Below, one piece after another: positions 51,762-60,716 of a stretch of 64,000 nucleotides of DNA. The notes under the pieces are model-generated. The model saw only the letters and a program-made list of their open reading frames with translations, was not told the DNA's origin and made no database searches. Source of the DNA: JACMLD01 sp044227095 (GTDB lineage: Bacteria; Bacteroidota; Bacteroidia; Chitinophagales; Chitinophagaceae); assembly GCA_044227095.1 (NCBI GenBank), contig JBGAFV010000001.1, positions 186,001 through 250,000 of the forward strand. Reading direction: 5' to 3'. The position numbers were made by a program, and so were the translations under genes. How positions within the stretch are numbered: the first letter of the stretch is position 1; each line of letters starts with the position of its first letter.

Positions 51762-53021
51762 ATGCCCAACCGTCTGTTAAGACTGGTACTTATTTTTCTA
51801 TTGCCTGCCTTTTCCAATGCGCAAACACCCGATTCAGTACGGCTAACCATGCCCGAAGCAGAAAAGATTTTTTTACAAAAGAACCTCACACTTCTTGCAC
51901 AACAATACAATGCAGATATTAGCAAAGCACTTGTACAACAAGCAAAGTACTGGGATAACCCTGTGCTGAATACCGATCAGAATATTTATGATGGCAAATT
52001 CTTTCGGCATAACCAGGATTTTGGACAAGTATACGTACAACTGCAGCAGGTGATAAAGACTGCCGGCAAAAGAAATAAACTTATTCAGCTTGCCAATGAT
52101 GATGTGCTAACTGCACAACAACAGTTTAACGACCTGATGCGCAACCTTCGCTATGTATTGCGTAATGATTTTAGTACGCTTAACCTGCAATTTAAAACAC
52201 TGGCTATCTACAAAACGGAAATCGCTTCCCTCGAAAAACTGGTAAAGGGCATGGATGCGCAATTGCAGGCTGGCAATATTTCGCAGAAAGACAATATTCG
52301 TGTAAAAGCTTTGCTATATAGCCTTCAAACAGAAACAGCCGATTTGCAGCGGCAGATAGCAGATACAGAAAAAGAATTTGCTGTTTTATTGCAAACAAGC
52401 GGCGATACTGTTTTTATACCGGTAAGAGAAGATAGTCTTACTATTAATATCCCCTACTCGCTTGGTGCATTACTGGATACTGCCAGAAACAATCGTCCAG
52501 ATGCACAATTAGCACAAACCAATCTGCTATCTCAACAACATAACCTTAATTATCAAAAATCCCTTGTTACACCAGATGTAACTGTTGGCGTTGAATACGA
52601 TCAGCGCAGCAGTTATGTAAACAATTTTTGGGGCCTCGGTATTTCTTTGCCATTGCCAATTCTTAACAGGAACAAAGGCAATATAAAAGCAGCGCAAATA
52701 AATATACAGCAGGCAAATGTGCAGGTACAGCAAGTACAAAATGCATTGCAGCAGGATGTAATAGCAGCCTATCACAAACTGCTTACTGTACAGCAACTGC
52801 AACAGTCTATGCCCTCGGAATTTATAAGCAAGTATAACCAGCTGATGAAAAACATGATCCAGAGTTACCAGGACAGGCAGGTTGGTCTTCTTGAATTCAT
52901 TGATTTTTTTGATGCATGGAAAGATGCTACTACCAAACAACTGCAACAACAGGCCATATTAAGCAATGCCGCCGAAGAACTTAATTACAGTACAGGTACA
53001 ACTATAATAAACCTTAAATAA
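51762..53021 (+). CDS. TolC/CusC-family outer-membrane efflux protein
   Basis: A 419-residue outer-membrane channel protein with a signal peptide (residues 1-20, LLRLVLIFLLPAFSNA). It consists of long amphipathic helices rich in Gln/Asn with two related OEP halves, for example LTMPEAEKIFLQKNLTLLAQQYNADISKAL and LGALLDTARNNRPDAQLAQTNLLSQQHNL, and a beta-strand turn GLGISLPLPILNRNKGNIKAAQINI typical of the family. The start is ATG 51762; the frame upstream runs through the TTAAC array and is not coding. It is the first gene of a three-gene tripartite efflux operon (next gene 24 bp away). Confidence 0.93.
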   Translation: MPNRLLRLVLIFLLPAFSNAQTPDSVRLTMPEAEKIFLQKNLTLLAQQYNADISKALVQQAKYWDNPVLNTDQNIYDGKFFRHNQDFGQVYVQLQQVIKTAGKRNKLIQLANDDVLTAQQQFNDLMRNLRYVLRNDFSTLNLQFKTLAIYKTEIASLEKLVKGMDAQLQAGNISQKDNIRVKALLYSLQTETADLQRQIADTEKEFAVLLQTSGDTVFIPVREDSLTINIPYSLGALLDTARNNRPDAQLAQTNLLSQQHNLNYQKSLVTPDVTVGVEYDQRSSYVNNFWGLGISLPLPILNRNKGNIKAAQINIQQANVQVQQVQNALQQDVIAAYHKLLTVQQLQQSMPSEFISKYNQLMKNMIQSYQDRQVGLLEFIDFFDAWKDATTKQLQQQAILSNAAEELNYSTGTTIINLK

Positions 53022-53045
53022 CCCTGAAAGAAAAACATTGAAACC

Positions 53046-54152
53046 ATGAAGAGCTTGTCTTTGATTATTTATTTACTAGCCGCAACTGTTTGCTTATACT
53101 CATGCAATAACAGCGACGCCAATAAGGAACCTGCTAAGAAAGCAAAAACCTGCATATCAGATTCGCTGGAAAAAATTATTCATATTGATACTGCTGGCCT
53201 GGCCAATATTGATGATGAATTAAAATTATCGGGCGAAATAAATTTCAACGATAACAAAGTTGTTAAAGTATTTCCTTTTAGCAGTGGCCAGGTGCTGGAA
53301 GTAAAAGTTTCTATTGGCGACAAAGTAGCAAAAGGCCAAACACTTGCTGTAATTAAAAGTGCTGAGGTAGCAGGCAACTATAGCGATCTCTCAACAAGTG
53401 GAAATGATGTAGCGATTACAAAAAAACAATTAGACAATACCGAATCGCTTTACAAAAATGGTATTGCCAGCGAAAAAGAATACCTGGAAGCAAAAGAGAA
53501 TTATAATAAAGCTGTAACCGCTGCCAATAAAGTAAAAGAAATGATTGCCATTAACGGTGGCGGGCATACAACAGCAAATGGCATGTATGTAATTACATCG
53601 CCAATGAGCGGTTATGTGGTAGAGAAAAAAATAAACCAGGGCGGATTTATAAGAACAGATAATGGCGATAACCTCTTTACTATTGGCGATATAAGCGATG
53701 TATGGGTTTGGGCAAATGTGTACGAAAGTGATATTGCCAAAGTAAAAGAAGGATATGTTGCTAAAGTAACCACACTCGCTTACCCTGATTCTGTATTTAA
53801 AGGCGTAGTAGATAAAGTAAACCAGGTGCTGGATCCGGTAACCAAAGTAATGAAGATAAGGGTGCGTTTATCCAACACTGGTATGCAACTGAAACCAGAA
53901 ATGTTTGCCAACATAATTATAGAAAATAAGGAAGGTAAAAAAATGGTAACGGTCCCATCCGATGGTGTGCTGAGTGATAATGGGAAAAATTTTGTAATTG
54001 TATTCCACGATAAATGCAATCTTGAGCTAAAAGAAATTGCTGTTTTAAAATCTGTAAACGGAAATGATTTTATCAGCTCGGGGCTAAAAGAAGGCGATAA
54101 AATTATCGGACAAAACCAGGTATTACTTTTTAATGCGCTTAAAGAAGAATAA
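53046..54152 (+). CDS. RND efflux periplasmic adaptor (membrane fusion lipoprotein)
   Basis: A 368-residue lipoprotein: signal peptide with CLYSC at residues 16-20 (Cys20 lipidated), though Tyr at -2 of the lipobox is unusual. A barrel-sandwich hybrid domain has GQVLEVKVSIGDKVAKGQTLAVIKSAEVAG and SPMSGYVVEKKINQGGFI. An alpha-hairpin is at about 115-165 (KKQLDNTESLYKNGIASEKEYLEAKENYNKAV), followed by beta-barrel and membrane-proximal domains. It bridges the RND pump to TolC and is of the CusB/CzcB type. No histidine- or methionine-rich metal-binding N-terminus is obvious. Confidence 0.93.
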   Translation: MKSLSLIIYLLAATVCLYSCNNSDANKEPAKKAKTCISDSLEKIIHIDTAGLANIDDELKLSGEINFNDNKVVKVFPFSSGQVLEVKVSIGDKVAKGQTLAVIKSAEVAGNYSDLSTSGNDVAITKKQLDNTESLYKNGIASEKEYLEAKENYNKAVTAANKVKEMIAINGGGHTTANGMYVITSPMSGYVVEKKINQGGFIRTDNGDNLFTIGDISDVWVWANVYESDIAKVKEGYVAKVTTLAYPDSVFKGVVDKVNQVLDPVTKVMKIRVRLSNTGMQLKPEMFANIIIENKEGKKMVTVPSDGVLSDNGKNFVIVFHDKCNLELKEIAVLKSVNGNDFISSGLKEGDKIIGQNQVLLFNALKEE

Positions 54153-54198
54153 TGAATTGATTGCTAACTGTATCATCATTCTTCCCTAACCACTCTTT

Positions 54199-57100
54199 AT
54201 GAATAAGTTTATAAAAGGCATCATACATTTTTCACTGCGCCACCGGTATTTTGTTTTCTTTCTTACCGCTGTGCTGGTGGCATTGGGTATCTGGAGTTAT
54301 AAAGAAACGCCGATAGAAACATTTCCGGATGTTACCAATACGCAAATCATTATTATTGCACAATGGCCTGGCCGAAGTGCAGAAGAAGTAGAAAAATTTG
54401 TAACCATCCCACTGGAAACAGTACTGAATTCTGTTCAGAAAAAATCTAACCTGCGTACCACTTCAGCATTCGGTCTTTGTTATATGCGCATTATTTTTGA
54501 CGATGATGTTGATGATGCATTTGCACGTCAGCAGGTATTTACGAGATTAAGTGGTGCAGATTTGCCCGATGGTGTAAAACCAGATGTACAACCACCTTAC
54601 GGTCCAACGGGTGAAATTTTCCGTTATACACTAAGCAGCAAAACAAAATCGATACGGGATCTAACCACAATTCAAAACTGGGTGCTGGACAGACAATTTA
54701 AAAGTGTACCAGGAATTGCCGATGTAAACAGTTTTGGGGGCGAAGAAAAAGTATTTGAAGTGAGCGTAAATCCAGAGCTGCTCATTAAATACAATCTTAC
54801 TTCGCTTGATGTGTACAATGCTATTGCCAAAAGCAATGTAAATGTTGGCGGCGATGTTATTGAACGCAATGGCCAGAGTTATGTAGTTAGAGGAATAGGC
54901 GTATTGAATGATATTGACGACATAAACAACATCATCATTAATAAAATAAACGGCGTTCCGCTTTTGATACGCAATGTAGGTACAGTTGTGGAAGCCGGTA
55001 AACCACGCCTTGGGCAGGTAGCAAGGGATCAGGAAGAAGATGTACTGGAAGGAATTATTGTAATGCGCAAAGGCGAAAACCCCAGCGAAGTGCTTGACAG
55101 GGTAAGGGCTAAGGTAGATGAACTGAACAACAGCATACTTCCCAAAGGTGTAAAGATTAATACGTTTTACGACCGTACTAACCTGATGGATTTTGCACAG
55201 GAAACAGTAATCCACAATTTAATAGAAGGCATTGTACTGGTAACGATAATTGTACTGCTGTTTATGGCCGATTGGCGCACAACTGTAACTGTTAGTATTA
55301 TTATTCCTCTCTCTTTATTGTTTGCGTTTATCTGCATGCGCATAAAAGGCATGAGTGCCAACCTGCTCTCAATGGGCGCAATAGATTTTGGTATTATTAT
55401 AGACGGGGCTGTAGTGATGGTAGAAGGTTTGTTTGTGGCGCTGGATCACAAAGCAAAGGAAGTTGGTATGGAAAGGTTTAACAAACTTGCCAAACTGGGC
55501 TTGTTTAAAAATACCGGAACAGAAATGGGTAAATCCATTTTCTTTTCAAAGGTTATTATCCTTACCTGTCTTGTTCCCATTTTTGCATTTCAGAAAGTAG
55601 AAGGCAAAATGTTTTCGCCACTTGCCTATACACTCGGCTTTGCATTATTGGGTGCGTTATTGTTTACGCTTACGTTGGTACCAGCATTATCCAGCATTTT
55701 ATTAAGAAAAAATGTACGTGAGAAACACAATCCAGTCGTTATATTTTTTGAAAAAGGTGTAAGCAGGTTGTTCAACATTGTTTACCGCAACCAGAAAAAA
55801 AGCATTCTTATAGCATTAATCATTATGGTGCTTACATTTTTCTCTGCAAAATTTCTAGGAACAGAGTTTTTGCCAGATCTCAATGAAGGCGCATTATGGG
55901 TAGAAGCAGAATTGCCTATGAGTGTATCGCTGTCTGAAGCCAATACCATTTCAAACAAAATGATTGATATTCTGGCAAAGTTTCCGGAGGTAAAACAAAC
56001 ACTCTCACAAGTTGGCCGAACTAACGACGGAACCGATCCCAAAGGGTTTTTTAATGTGCAGATACAGGTAGATCTTAAACCTAAAAAACAATGGGAAAGA
56101 AAAATAACCGGTGAACAACTGATTGATGAAATGGATGCGCAATTAAGAAAATTCCCTGGCATTACTTTTAATTATTCTCAACCCATACGTGATAATGTGG
56201 AAGAAGCAGTTGCCGGCGTAAATGCTGCGCTTGCAGTAAAAATCTTTGGGCCCGATTTTCAAATACTGGATGATAAAGCAGACAGCATACTTAATGTTTT
56301 AAAAACAGTTCGTGGTATAGAAGATCTTGGTGTATTAAGAAATCTTGGTCAGCCGGAGTTCAGGATAGAATTGGATCAAAAGAAAATGGCTTTCTATGGT
56401 GTTACCACTGCAGATGCAAATGCTGTAATTGAAATGGCAATAGGTGGTAAATCGCCCACGCAATTGTATGAAGGCGAAAGAAAGTTTGATGTGCGTGTGC
56501 GTTACCAAAAAGATTACCGTGCATCATCTGAGGCCATACAAAATCTGATGGTGCCAACGAGCGACGGTGCAAAAGTCCCGCTAAAAGAAATTGCAGATAT
56601 TAAAACACTTACCGGCCCTGCATTTATTTTCAGGGATAATAACATGCGGCATATTGCAGTAAAATTTTCTGTGCGTGAAAGAGACTTGGGCAGCACTATT
56701 GCTGAAGCACAGGAAAAAGTAAATGCAACGGTGCATTTACCTGCAGGTTATAAAATGACGTGGAATGGCGAATTTGAAAACCAGCAACGTGCTACTAAAA
56801 CACTTGGCCGTGTAGTGCCCATTTGTTTGCTTGCCATCTTTCTTATTTTGTTTATTACTTATGGCAATGTAAAAGATGCATTTCTTACCATTATAAATGT
56901 ACCATTTTCACTAATAGGTGGTATTATGGCGCTTCACATTACTGGCATTAATTTTAGTATTTCTGCCGGCATTGGTTTTATTGCGTTGTTTGGTGTTTGT
57001 ATACAAAATGGTGTAATTCTTATTTCTGTATTTCGCAAAAACCTGGATGCCGGAATGCATCTGGATGCTGCCATAAGAGAAGGTGTAATCAGTCGTGTAC

Positions 57101-57336
57101 GCCCCGTAGTTATGACAGCATTAATGGCAATGATTGGTTTAATGCCCGCCGCAGTTTCTACCGGCATCGGCAGCGAAACGCAAAAGCCATTGGCGGTTGT
57201 AGTAATTGGTGGTTTAATTACTGCTACCATACTTACATTGCTTATACTCCCGGCTATTTACGCACTAGTGTTTAAATTTATGCACCACCGCAGCAACAGG
57301 AAAATATTAAGAAAGGTTGGTGCTATCGGACAATAA
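54199..57336 (+). CDS. Heavy-metal-type RND efflux pump (CzcA/CusA family)
   Basis: A 1045-residue inner-membrane proton antiporter with twelve spans and two large periplasmic loops. The N-terminus LRHRYFVFFLTAVLVALGIWSYKETPIETFPDVTNTQI is typical of HME-RND pumps. The TM4 motif is DFGIIIDGAVVMVE with Asp396, Asp402 and Glu409, matching the CzcA pattern (D402, D408, E415) for divalent cations such as Zn, Co, Ni or Cd rather than the CusA pattern for Cu(I)/Ag(I). Family-based substrate inference only. It starts 47 bp after the adaptor gene and ends 3 bp before a hairpin. Confidence 0.94.
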   Translation: MNKFIKGIIHFSLRHRYFVFFLTAVLVALGIWSYKETPIETFPDVTNTQIIIIAQWPGRSAEEVEKFVTIPLETVLNSVQKKSNLRTTSAFGLCYMRIIFDDDVDDAFARQQVFTRLSGADLPDGVKPDVQPPYGPTGEIFRYTLSSKTKSIRDLTTIQNWVLDRQFKSVPGIADVNSFGGEEKVFEVSVNPELLIKYNLTSLDVYNAIAKSNVNVGGDVIERNGQSYVVRGIGVLNDIDDINNIIINKINGVPLLIRNVGTVVEAGKPRLGQVARDQEEDVLEGIIVMRKGENPSEVLDRVRAKVDELNNSILPKGVKINTFYDRTNLMDFAQETVIHNLIEGIVLVTIIVLLFMADWRTTVTVSIIIPLSLLFAFICMRIKGMSANLLSMGAIDFGIIIDGAVVMVEGLFVALDHKAKEVGMERFNKLAKLGLFKNTGTEMGKSIFFSKVIILTCLVPIFAFQKVEGKMFSPLAYTLGFALLGALLFTLTLVPALSSILLRKNVREKHNPVVIFFEKGVSRLFNIVYRNQKKSILIALIIMVLTFFSAKFLGTEFLPDLNEGALWVEAELPMSVSLSEANTISNKMIDILAKFPEVKQTLSQVGRTNDGTDPKGFFNVQIQVDLKPKKQWERKITGEQLIDEMDAQLRKFPGITFNYSQPIRDNVEEAVAGVNAALAVKIFGPDFQILDDKADSILNVLKTVRGIEDLGVLRNLGQPEFRIELDQKKMAFYGVTTADANAVIEMAIGGKSPTQLYEGERKFDVRVRYQKDYRASSEAIQNLMVPTSDGAKVPLKEIADIKTLTGPAFIFRDNNMRHIAVKFSVRERDLGSTIAEAQEKVNATVHLPAGYKMTWNGEFENQQRATKTLGRVVPICLLAIFLILFITYGNVKDAFLTIINVPFSLIGGIMALHITGINFSISAGIGFIALFGVCIQNGVILISVFRKNLDAGMHLDAAIREGVISRVRPVVMTALMAMIGLMPAAVSTGIGSETQKPLAVVVIGGLITATILTLLILPAIYALVFKFMHHRSNRKILRKVGAIGQ

Positions 57337-57338
57337 AT

Positions 57339-57371
57339 AATAAGGCAGCCGCTAATAGCAACTGCCTTATT
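57339..57371. terminator. Hairpin at the end of the RND operon
   Basis: AATAAGGCAG (57339-57348) and CTGCCTTATT (57362-57371) form a perfect 10-bp stem around a 13-base loop, 2 bases after the pump stop codon. The T-run is short on the plus strand (TTATT), so it is a moderate terminator; it also faces the minus-strand tonB genes. Confidence 0.65.
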
Positions 57372-57437
57372 GGTTTCGGAAGGTTTAATGTTTATTGCTT
57401 AACTAACAATTTAAACGCATTGGTTGTTTTTGTAACC
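57372..57437 (-). pseudogene. Remnant of the 3' end of a third tonB copy
   Basis: On the minus strand this reads AFKLLVKQ-stop (stop at about 57397-57399), followed by ACATTAAACCTTCCGAAACC. The tonB gene at 57547 ends TFKLLDEQ-stop followed by ATATTAAACTTTCCGAAACG. Coding end, stop and about 20 bp of 3' flank are all related. Upstream the similarity stops at the dispersed element starting at 57438, so the rest of the gene is lost. Confidence 0.6.
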
Positions 57438-57490
57438 AGCGGCATTGCTACTATTAAACATTGTTGTGTCACTCACTTGTACTGTATAAC
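57438..57490 (-). repeat. GTGCGACGCAAC dispersed element (variant) at the tonB remnant
   Basis: GGCATTGCTACTATTAAACA, then TTGTTGTGTCACTCACTTG and TACTGTAT. It matches the 15361 copy with GTGTCACTCAC in place of GCGTCGCACTC. It lies exactly between the tonB remnant and the intact tonB. Confidence 0.7.
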
Positions 57491-57546
57491 TGTATTGAAC
57501 AGCTACTTTACAATAATTGCCTTTGTCGTTTCGGAAAGTTTAATAT

Positions 57547-58044
57547 TTATTGTTCGTCTAACAACTTAAATGTAATAGGTTGTTTTTTGTATGATTTTAC
57601 ATAACGTCCATTTTGTAAAGCAGGTGTCCACTTGCCACTTTTCTTAATTACTGCAATAGCAGAAGGTCGCAATTCTTCAGGGCCGTTAATTGCTACTACG
57701 TCGCCAACATTTCCTTCTTTATCGATAATAAATTGAACCATTACTGTCCCTTGTATTTTTTGGGCTAATGCTTTCTCTGGGTAAATCAAACTTCGCCTTA
57801 GAAATTTTCGCCACGCAGTCATTCCTCCTTTATATTCAGCATCAGGTCCAATTCCGCAAATCATTCCATCATCTAAAGTTTGATCTTTAATTGTGCTGTC
57901 AATTTTTTCAGTTGTAGCTATTTTACTTTGTTCAGTCTTTTTTATTTTAGAAAAAGAATAATTAAAATAATTTATCATTGCCCAAACTATACAGCAAATA
58001 ATTATAGAGATCGCTATAGTTCCGCTTGTCTTTGATAACTGCAT
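57547..58044 (-). CDS. TonB-like energy transducer, short form
   Basis: A 165-residue protein: N-terminal span (residues 10-30, IAISIIICCIVWAMINYFNY), a short charged linker of about 40 residues, and a full TonB C-terminal domain (about 68-165, EYKGGMTAWRKFLRRSLIYPEKA ... GTVMVQFIIDKEGNVGDVVAINGPEELRPSAIAVIKKSGKWTPAL). It lacks the proline-rich spacer that lets TonB reach across the periplasm, unlike its neighbour at 58092, so it may act at short range or not function as a classical transducer. It starts 47 bp after that neighbour's stop; the two are paralogs in one unit. Confidence 0.85.
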   Translation of the reverse strand: MQLSKTSGTIAISIIICCIVWAMINYFNYSFSKIKKTEQSKIATTEKIDSTIKDQTLDDGMICGIGPDAEYKGGMTAWRKFLRRSLIYPEKALAQKIQGTVMVQFIIDKEGNVGDVVAINGPEELRPSAIAVIKKSGKWTPALQNGRYVKSYKKQPITFKLLDEQ

Positions 58045-58091
58045 TCCTGAAAGTATATTTTGTAAAAAGAAAAATCACTATCAGACTTTTA

Positions 58092-58907
58092 TCACTCAGG
58101 CAACTTAAATGTAATAGGCTGTCTCTTGTACGACTTAACCTTAGATCCATTCTGTATAGCTGCTGTCCATTTTCCGCTTTTCTTAACCACTTTAACAGCA
58201 GCAGCACGCAATTCTTCAGGACCGCTTATCGCTATAACATCACTTACATTTCCTTCTATGTCTACTACAAATTGAATCATTACTGTCCCTTGCACACCCA
58301 CATCTTCTGCTTCTTGTGGAAAAACCAAATTCCTGTTTAAAAAAGCCGCCCATGCAGAAAGGCCACCAGGATACGCTGATTCAATTTCCACTTTTGTAAA
58401 TATTTCTGGTGTATCATCTTGCTTTTTTGGCGCAGTAACAATTCCCTTTGCTTCTTCTACAGGCGGGCCAACAATACCTTTGTCTTCTGTACCATCTACA
58501 TTAGCTGTTCCTATTTTCACATTGTCTATATCTTCAACAGGTGGTGGCATTTCCTCTGGGGCAGCTTCTTTTACAATTTGAGGTGGTGAGGTAAATGCTA
58601 ACGTTTTCACAGCTGGTGGCGGCGGTGGTGGTGTTACTGGGGGCGGTGGTGTAATTGGTTTTTCCGGCAAATCGACTTTTATTAGCGTATAATCTTTTAC
58701 GTCAATTGCTTTATCAGCTTTTGGTTTAATTGCTGCAACCAACAAATAAGTTATCAATAATAAAACTACAATCAGGAACATTGCTATCAATGATTTTATC
58801 AACCGGCGCTGATAATGTTTCCGCAAATCATAAGCGCCATACTCTTTATTGCGATCATCAAAAATTATATCCAGCACATCGGCTGTAAGTATAGAACCTG
58901 CTTCCAT
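58092..58907 (-). CDS. TonB energy transducer
   Basis: A 271-residue inner-membrane-anchored protein. The cytoplasmic N-terminus has the DRNKEYGAYDLRKHY motif common to Bacteroidota TonB (residues 16-30), one span is at about 38-60, a proline-rich stretch (PEKPITPPPPVTPPPPPP) is at about 76-95, and the TonB_C domain (about 175-271) has SAYPGGLSAWAAFLNRNLVFP and GTVMIQFVVDIEGNVSDVIAISGPEEL. It would couple the proton-motive force through ExbBD (not encoded here) to outer-membrane transporters such as the SusC at 38141. A GGGAAC-AG-GTTCCC inverted repeat lies about 40 bp upstream. Confidence 0.93.
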   Translation of the reverse strand: MEAGSILTADVLDIIFDDRNKEYGAYDLRKHYQRRLIKSLIAMFLIVVLLLITYLLVAAIKPKADKAIDVKDYTLIKVDLPEKPITPPPPVTPPPPPPAVKTLAFTSPPQIVKEAAPEEMPPPVEDIDNVKIGTANVDGTEDKGIVGPPVEEAKGIVTAPKKQDDTPEIFTKVEIESAYPGGLSAWAAFLNRNLVFPQEAEDVGVQGTVMIQFVVDIEGNVSDVIAISGPEELRAAAVKVVKKSGKWTAAIQNGSKVKSYKRQPITFKLPE

Positions 58908-58944
58908 AAACGTATTTTTTTTAGGTTAAACAATAGAAGGCCTG

Positions 58945-58965
58945 CGGGAACAGGTTCCCGTTTTT
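58945..58965 (+). promoter_or_regulatory. Inverted repeat with T-run upstream of tonB
   Basis: CGGGAAC-AG-GTTCCCG followed by TTTTT on the plus strand. It has the form of a terminator, but no + strand gene ends here; it is equally a palindromic operator 38 bp before the tonB start codon. Which one it is cannot be told from sequence. Confidence 0.45.
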
Positions 58966-59290
58966 AAAATCCCTTCTTTAAATGAGGTAAAAAATTGAAT
59001 ACATCAGCCTGTATACTTCATGCCCGATCGCTGCATGCAGTTGTTGGCCCAACTGGCCATTTGCGCAAAACTATATTTTCCGGAAAATTGCTTTACACTA
59101 AGATTTTATTTCTAAGAAATTCCATAAAACTTATAGGCATGCTCAAAAAATACACCTCGTTCCCGCTATTTCTCTGCGAAACATTCTTCTCCTCTTCTTT
59201 ATTAGTCCTGGGCTAAAAATCTATCTCTTTTTCCGCATCAACATTGCAAAGATTATTATGGCTATTAACAAATAGCAAGTCTTGATTAAT

Positions 59291-59298
59291 TACTTTTG
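59291..59298 (+). promoter_or_regulatory. Possible -7 element of the porin gene
   Basis: TACTTTTG matches TAnnTTTG exactly and lies 20 bp before the porin ATG. No TTG is found at the expected -33 distance, so support is partial. Confidence 0.4.
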
Positions 59299-59318
59299 CG
59301 CCAGCAATTAAATACCTG

Positions 59319-60641
59319 ATGAAAAAGAATTTTTTACTACTGCTTTTAGTGGCATCAACACAGTTAAACGCCCAGATTTTTAAAGACACCGCTATCCAAA
59401 AAAACTGGAGCCTGCACATACAGGCAACAGTTATACCGCAATACCATTTCAATTTTACAGCAAAGTATACAGGAGATAACAGCCTGCAAACTTCAGAACC
59501 TGTAAGAACATCCATAACCAATACCTATTACATTGGCAGAAAACTTTGGCGTAATGCGGCTATTTATTTCAATCCTGAAATTGCTGGTGGCGAAGGTTTA
59601 AGCAAGGCAACAGGCGTTGCCGGTTTCCCCAATGGTGAAACATTCCGCATCGGTAGCGCTACACCCAAATTGTATGTGGCCCGTGCCTATATAGAACAAA
59701 AGTTTGCATTAAGCAGCAACACCACTTTGGTTGAAGACGATCAAAACCAGCTCAGGGAGTATGCCCCGGAATCTTATATTGCTATTAGAGCGGGAAAATT
59801 CAGCGTCGCAGATTTTTTTGATGATAATACTTATAGCCACGACCCGCGTACAGACTTCATGAACTGGAGTTTAATGAGTGCCGGTGCATGGGACTATCCA
59901 GCCAATACAAGAGGTTATACCAATGGTTTTGTGCTTGAATTGAGAAAGCCATCATGGGCTTTGCGAACTGCAATGGTGCAGGTACCAAAAGAAGCCAACG
60001 GGCAAAAGCTCGACACCAAATTAAGCAGTGCCTTTGGTACCGTGTTTGAAGCCGAGAAAAAATTTACGGTTAACCCCCAACAAAATATTGTTGTAAGACT
60101 GGGCGGTTTTTATAATAAAGCAAATATGGGCAACTACGATGAAGCAGTTGCAAATGCAATGGCACAGTTTACAGACCCGGATGTAACCACAACCCGCAAA
60201 TACAGCCGCAATAAATTGGGTTTTTATCTTAATGCCGAACATAATTTTAAAAACGGTGGAAGTTTCTTACGCTATAGCTGGAATGATGGCATAAACGAAA
60301 CATGGGCTTTTACAGAAATTGACAGAAGTTTTTCTGCAGGCCTTTCATTTAATGGCGCAGCATGGAAAAGGCCAGGCGATAAATGGGGATTGGCTTATGT
60401 TGGCAATGGCATTTCCAAACAACACCGTAATTATCTTGCCAATAAAGGATATGGCTTTATTATTGGCGATGGCAAACTTAATTATGGCATAGAAAATATT
60501 ATTGAACTTTTTTACAGCTATCATATTTCTAAACTGCATTTATTTATAAGCCCCGATTACCAGTTTATCATTCACCCTGCATACAATAAAGACCGGGGGC
60601 CTGTGCATATTGTAGCACTTCGCCTGCACTTTGAAATATAA
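59319..60641 (+). CDS. OprB-like carbohydrate-selective porin
   Basis: A 440-residue outer-membrane beta-barrel protein with a signal peptide (residues 1-19, ending LNAQ). The segments IQATVIPQYHFNFTAKY, YFNPEIAGGEGLSKATGVAGFPNGE, AGKFSVADFFDDNTYSHDPRTDFMNWSLMSAGAWDYPANTRGYTNG and the C-terminal FISPDYQFIIHPAYNKDRGPVHIVALRLHFEI are those of the OprB family, ending in a terminal aromatic/Ile strand as barrels do. It would allow passive entry of sugars or other small solutes. It is followed 75 bp later by mgtE, possibly in the same transcript. Confidence 0.85.
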   Translation: MKKNFLLLLLVASTQLNAQIFKDTAIQKNWSLHIQATVIPQYHFNFTAKYTGDNSLQTSEPVRTSITNTYYIGRKLWRNAAIYFNPEIAGGEGLSKATGVAGFPNGETFRIGSATPKLYVARAYIEQKFALSSNTTLVEDDQNQLREYAPESYIAIRAGKFSVADFFDDNTYSHDPRTDFMNWSLMSAGAWDYPANTRGYTNGFVLELRKPSWALRTAMVQVPKEANGQKLDTKLSSAFGTVFEAEKKFTVNPQQNIVVRLGGFYNKANMGNYDEAVANAMAQFTDPDVTTTRKYSRNKLGFYLNAEHNFKNGGSFLRYSWNDGINETWAFTEIDRSFSAGLSFNGAAWKRPGDKWGLAYVGNGISKQHRNYLANKGYGFIIGDGKLNYGIENIIELFYSYHISKLHLFISPDYQFIIHPAYNKDRGPVHIVALRLHFEI

Positions 60642-60716
60642 TTGTTAATAAAACAACGCTTGCCTTTTAAAGTAATATTTTAGCACACCACTTTATTGTC
60701 TTTTAAACGAATTGCT

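Larger units (their letters stand above)
58908..59318. other. Divergent gene-free region between tonB and the porin gene
   Basis: 411 bp with no convincing gene. It contains the CGGGAAC/GTTCCCG inverted repeat with a following T5 (58945-58965) and the TACTTTTG box (59291-59298) before the porin gene. A 73-codon open frame at 58995-59216 has no family-like sequence and is not annotated. Confidence 0.5.

Noticed and set aside
58995..59216. A 73-codon + strand open frame between tonB and the porin gene
   Set aside because: No recognisable motif, no promoter, and basic/hydrophobic content that looks random.
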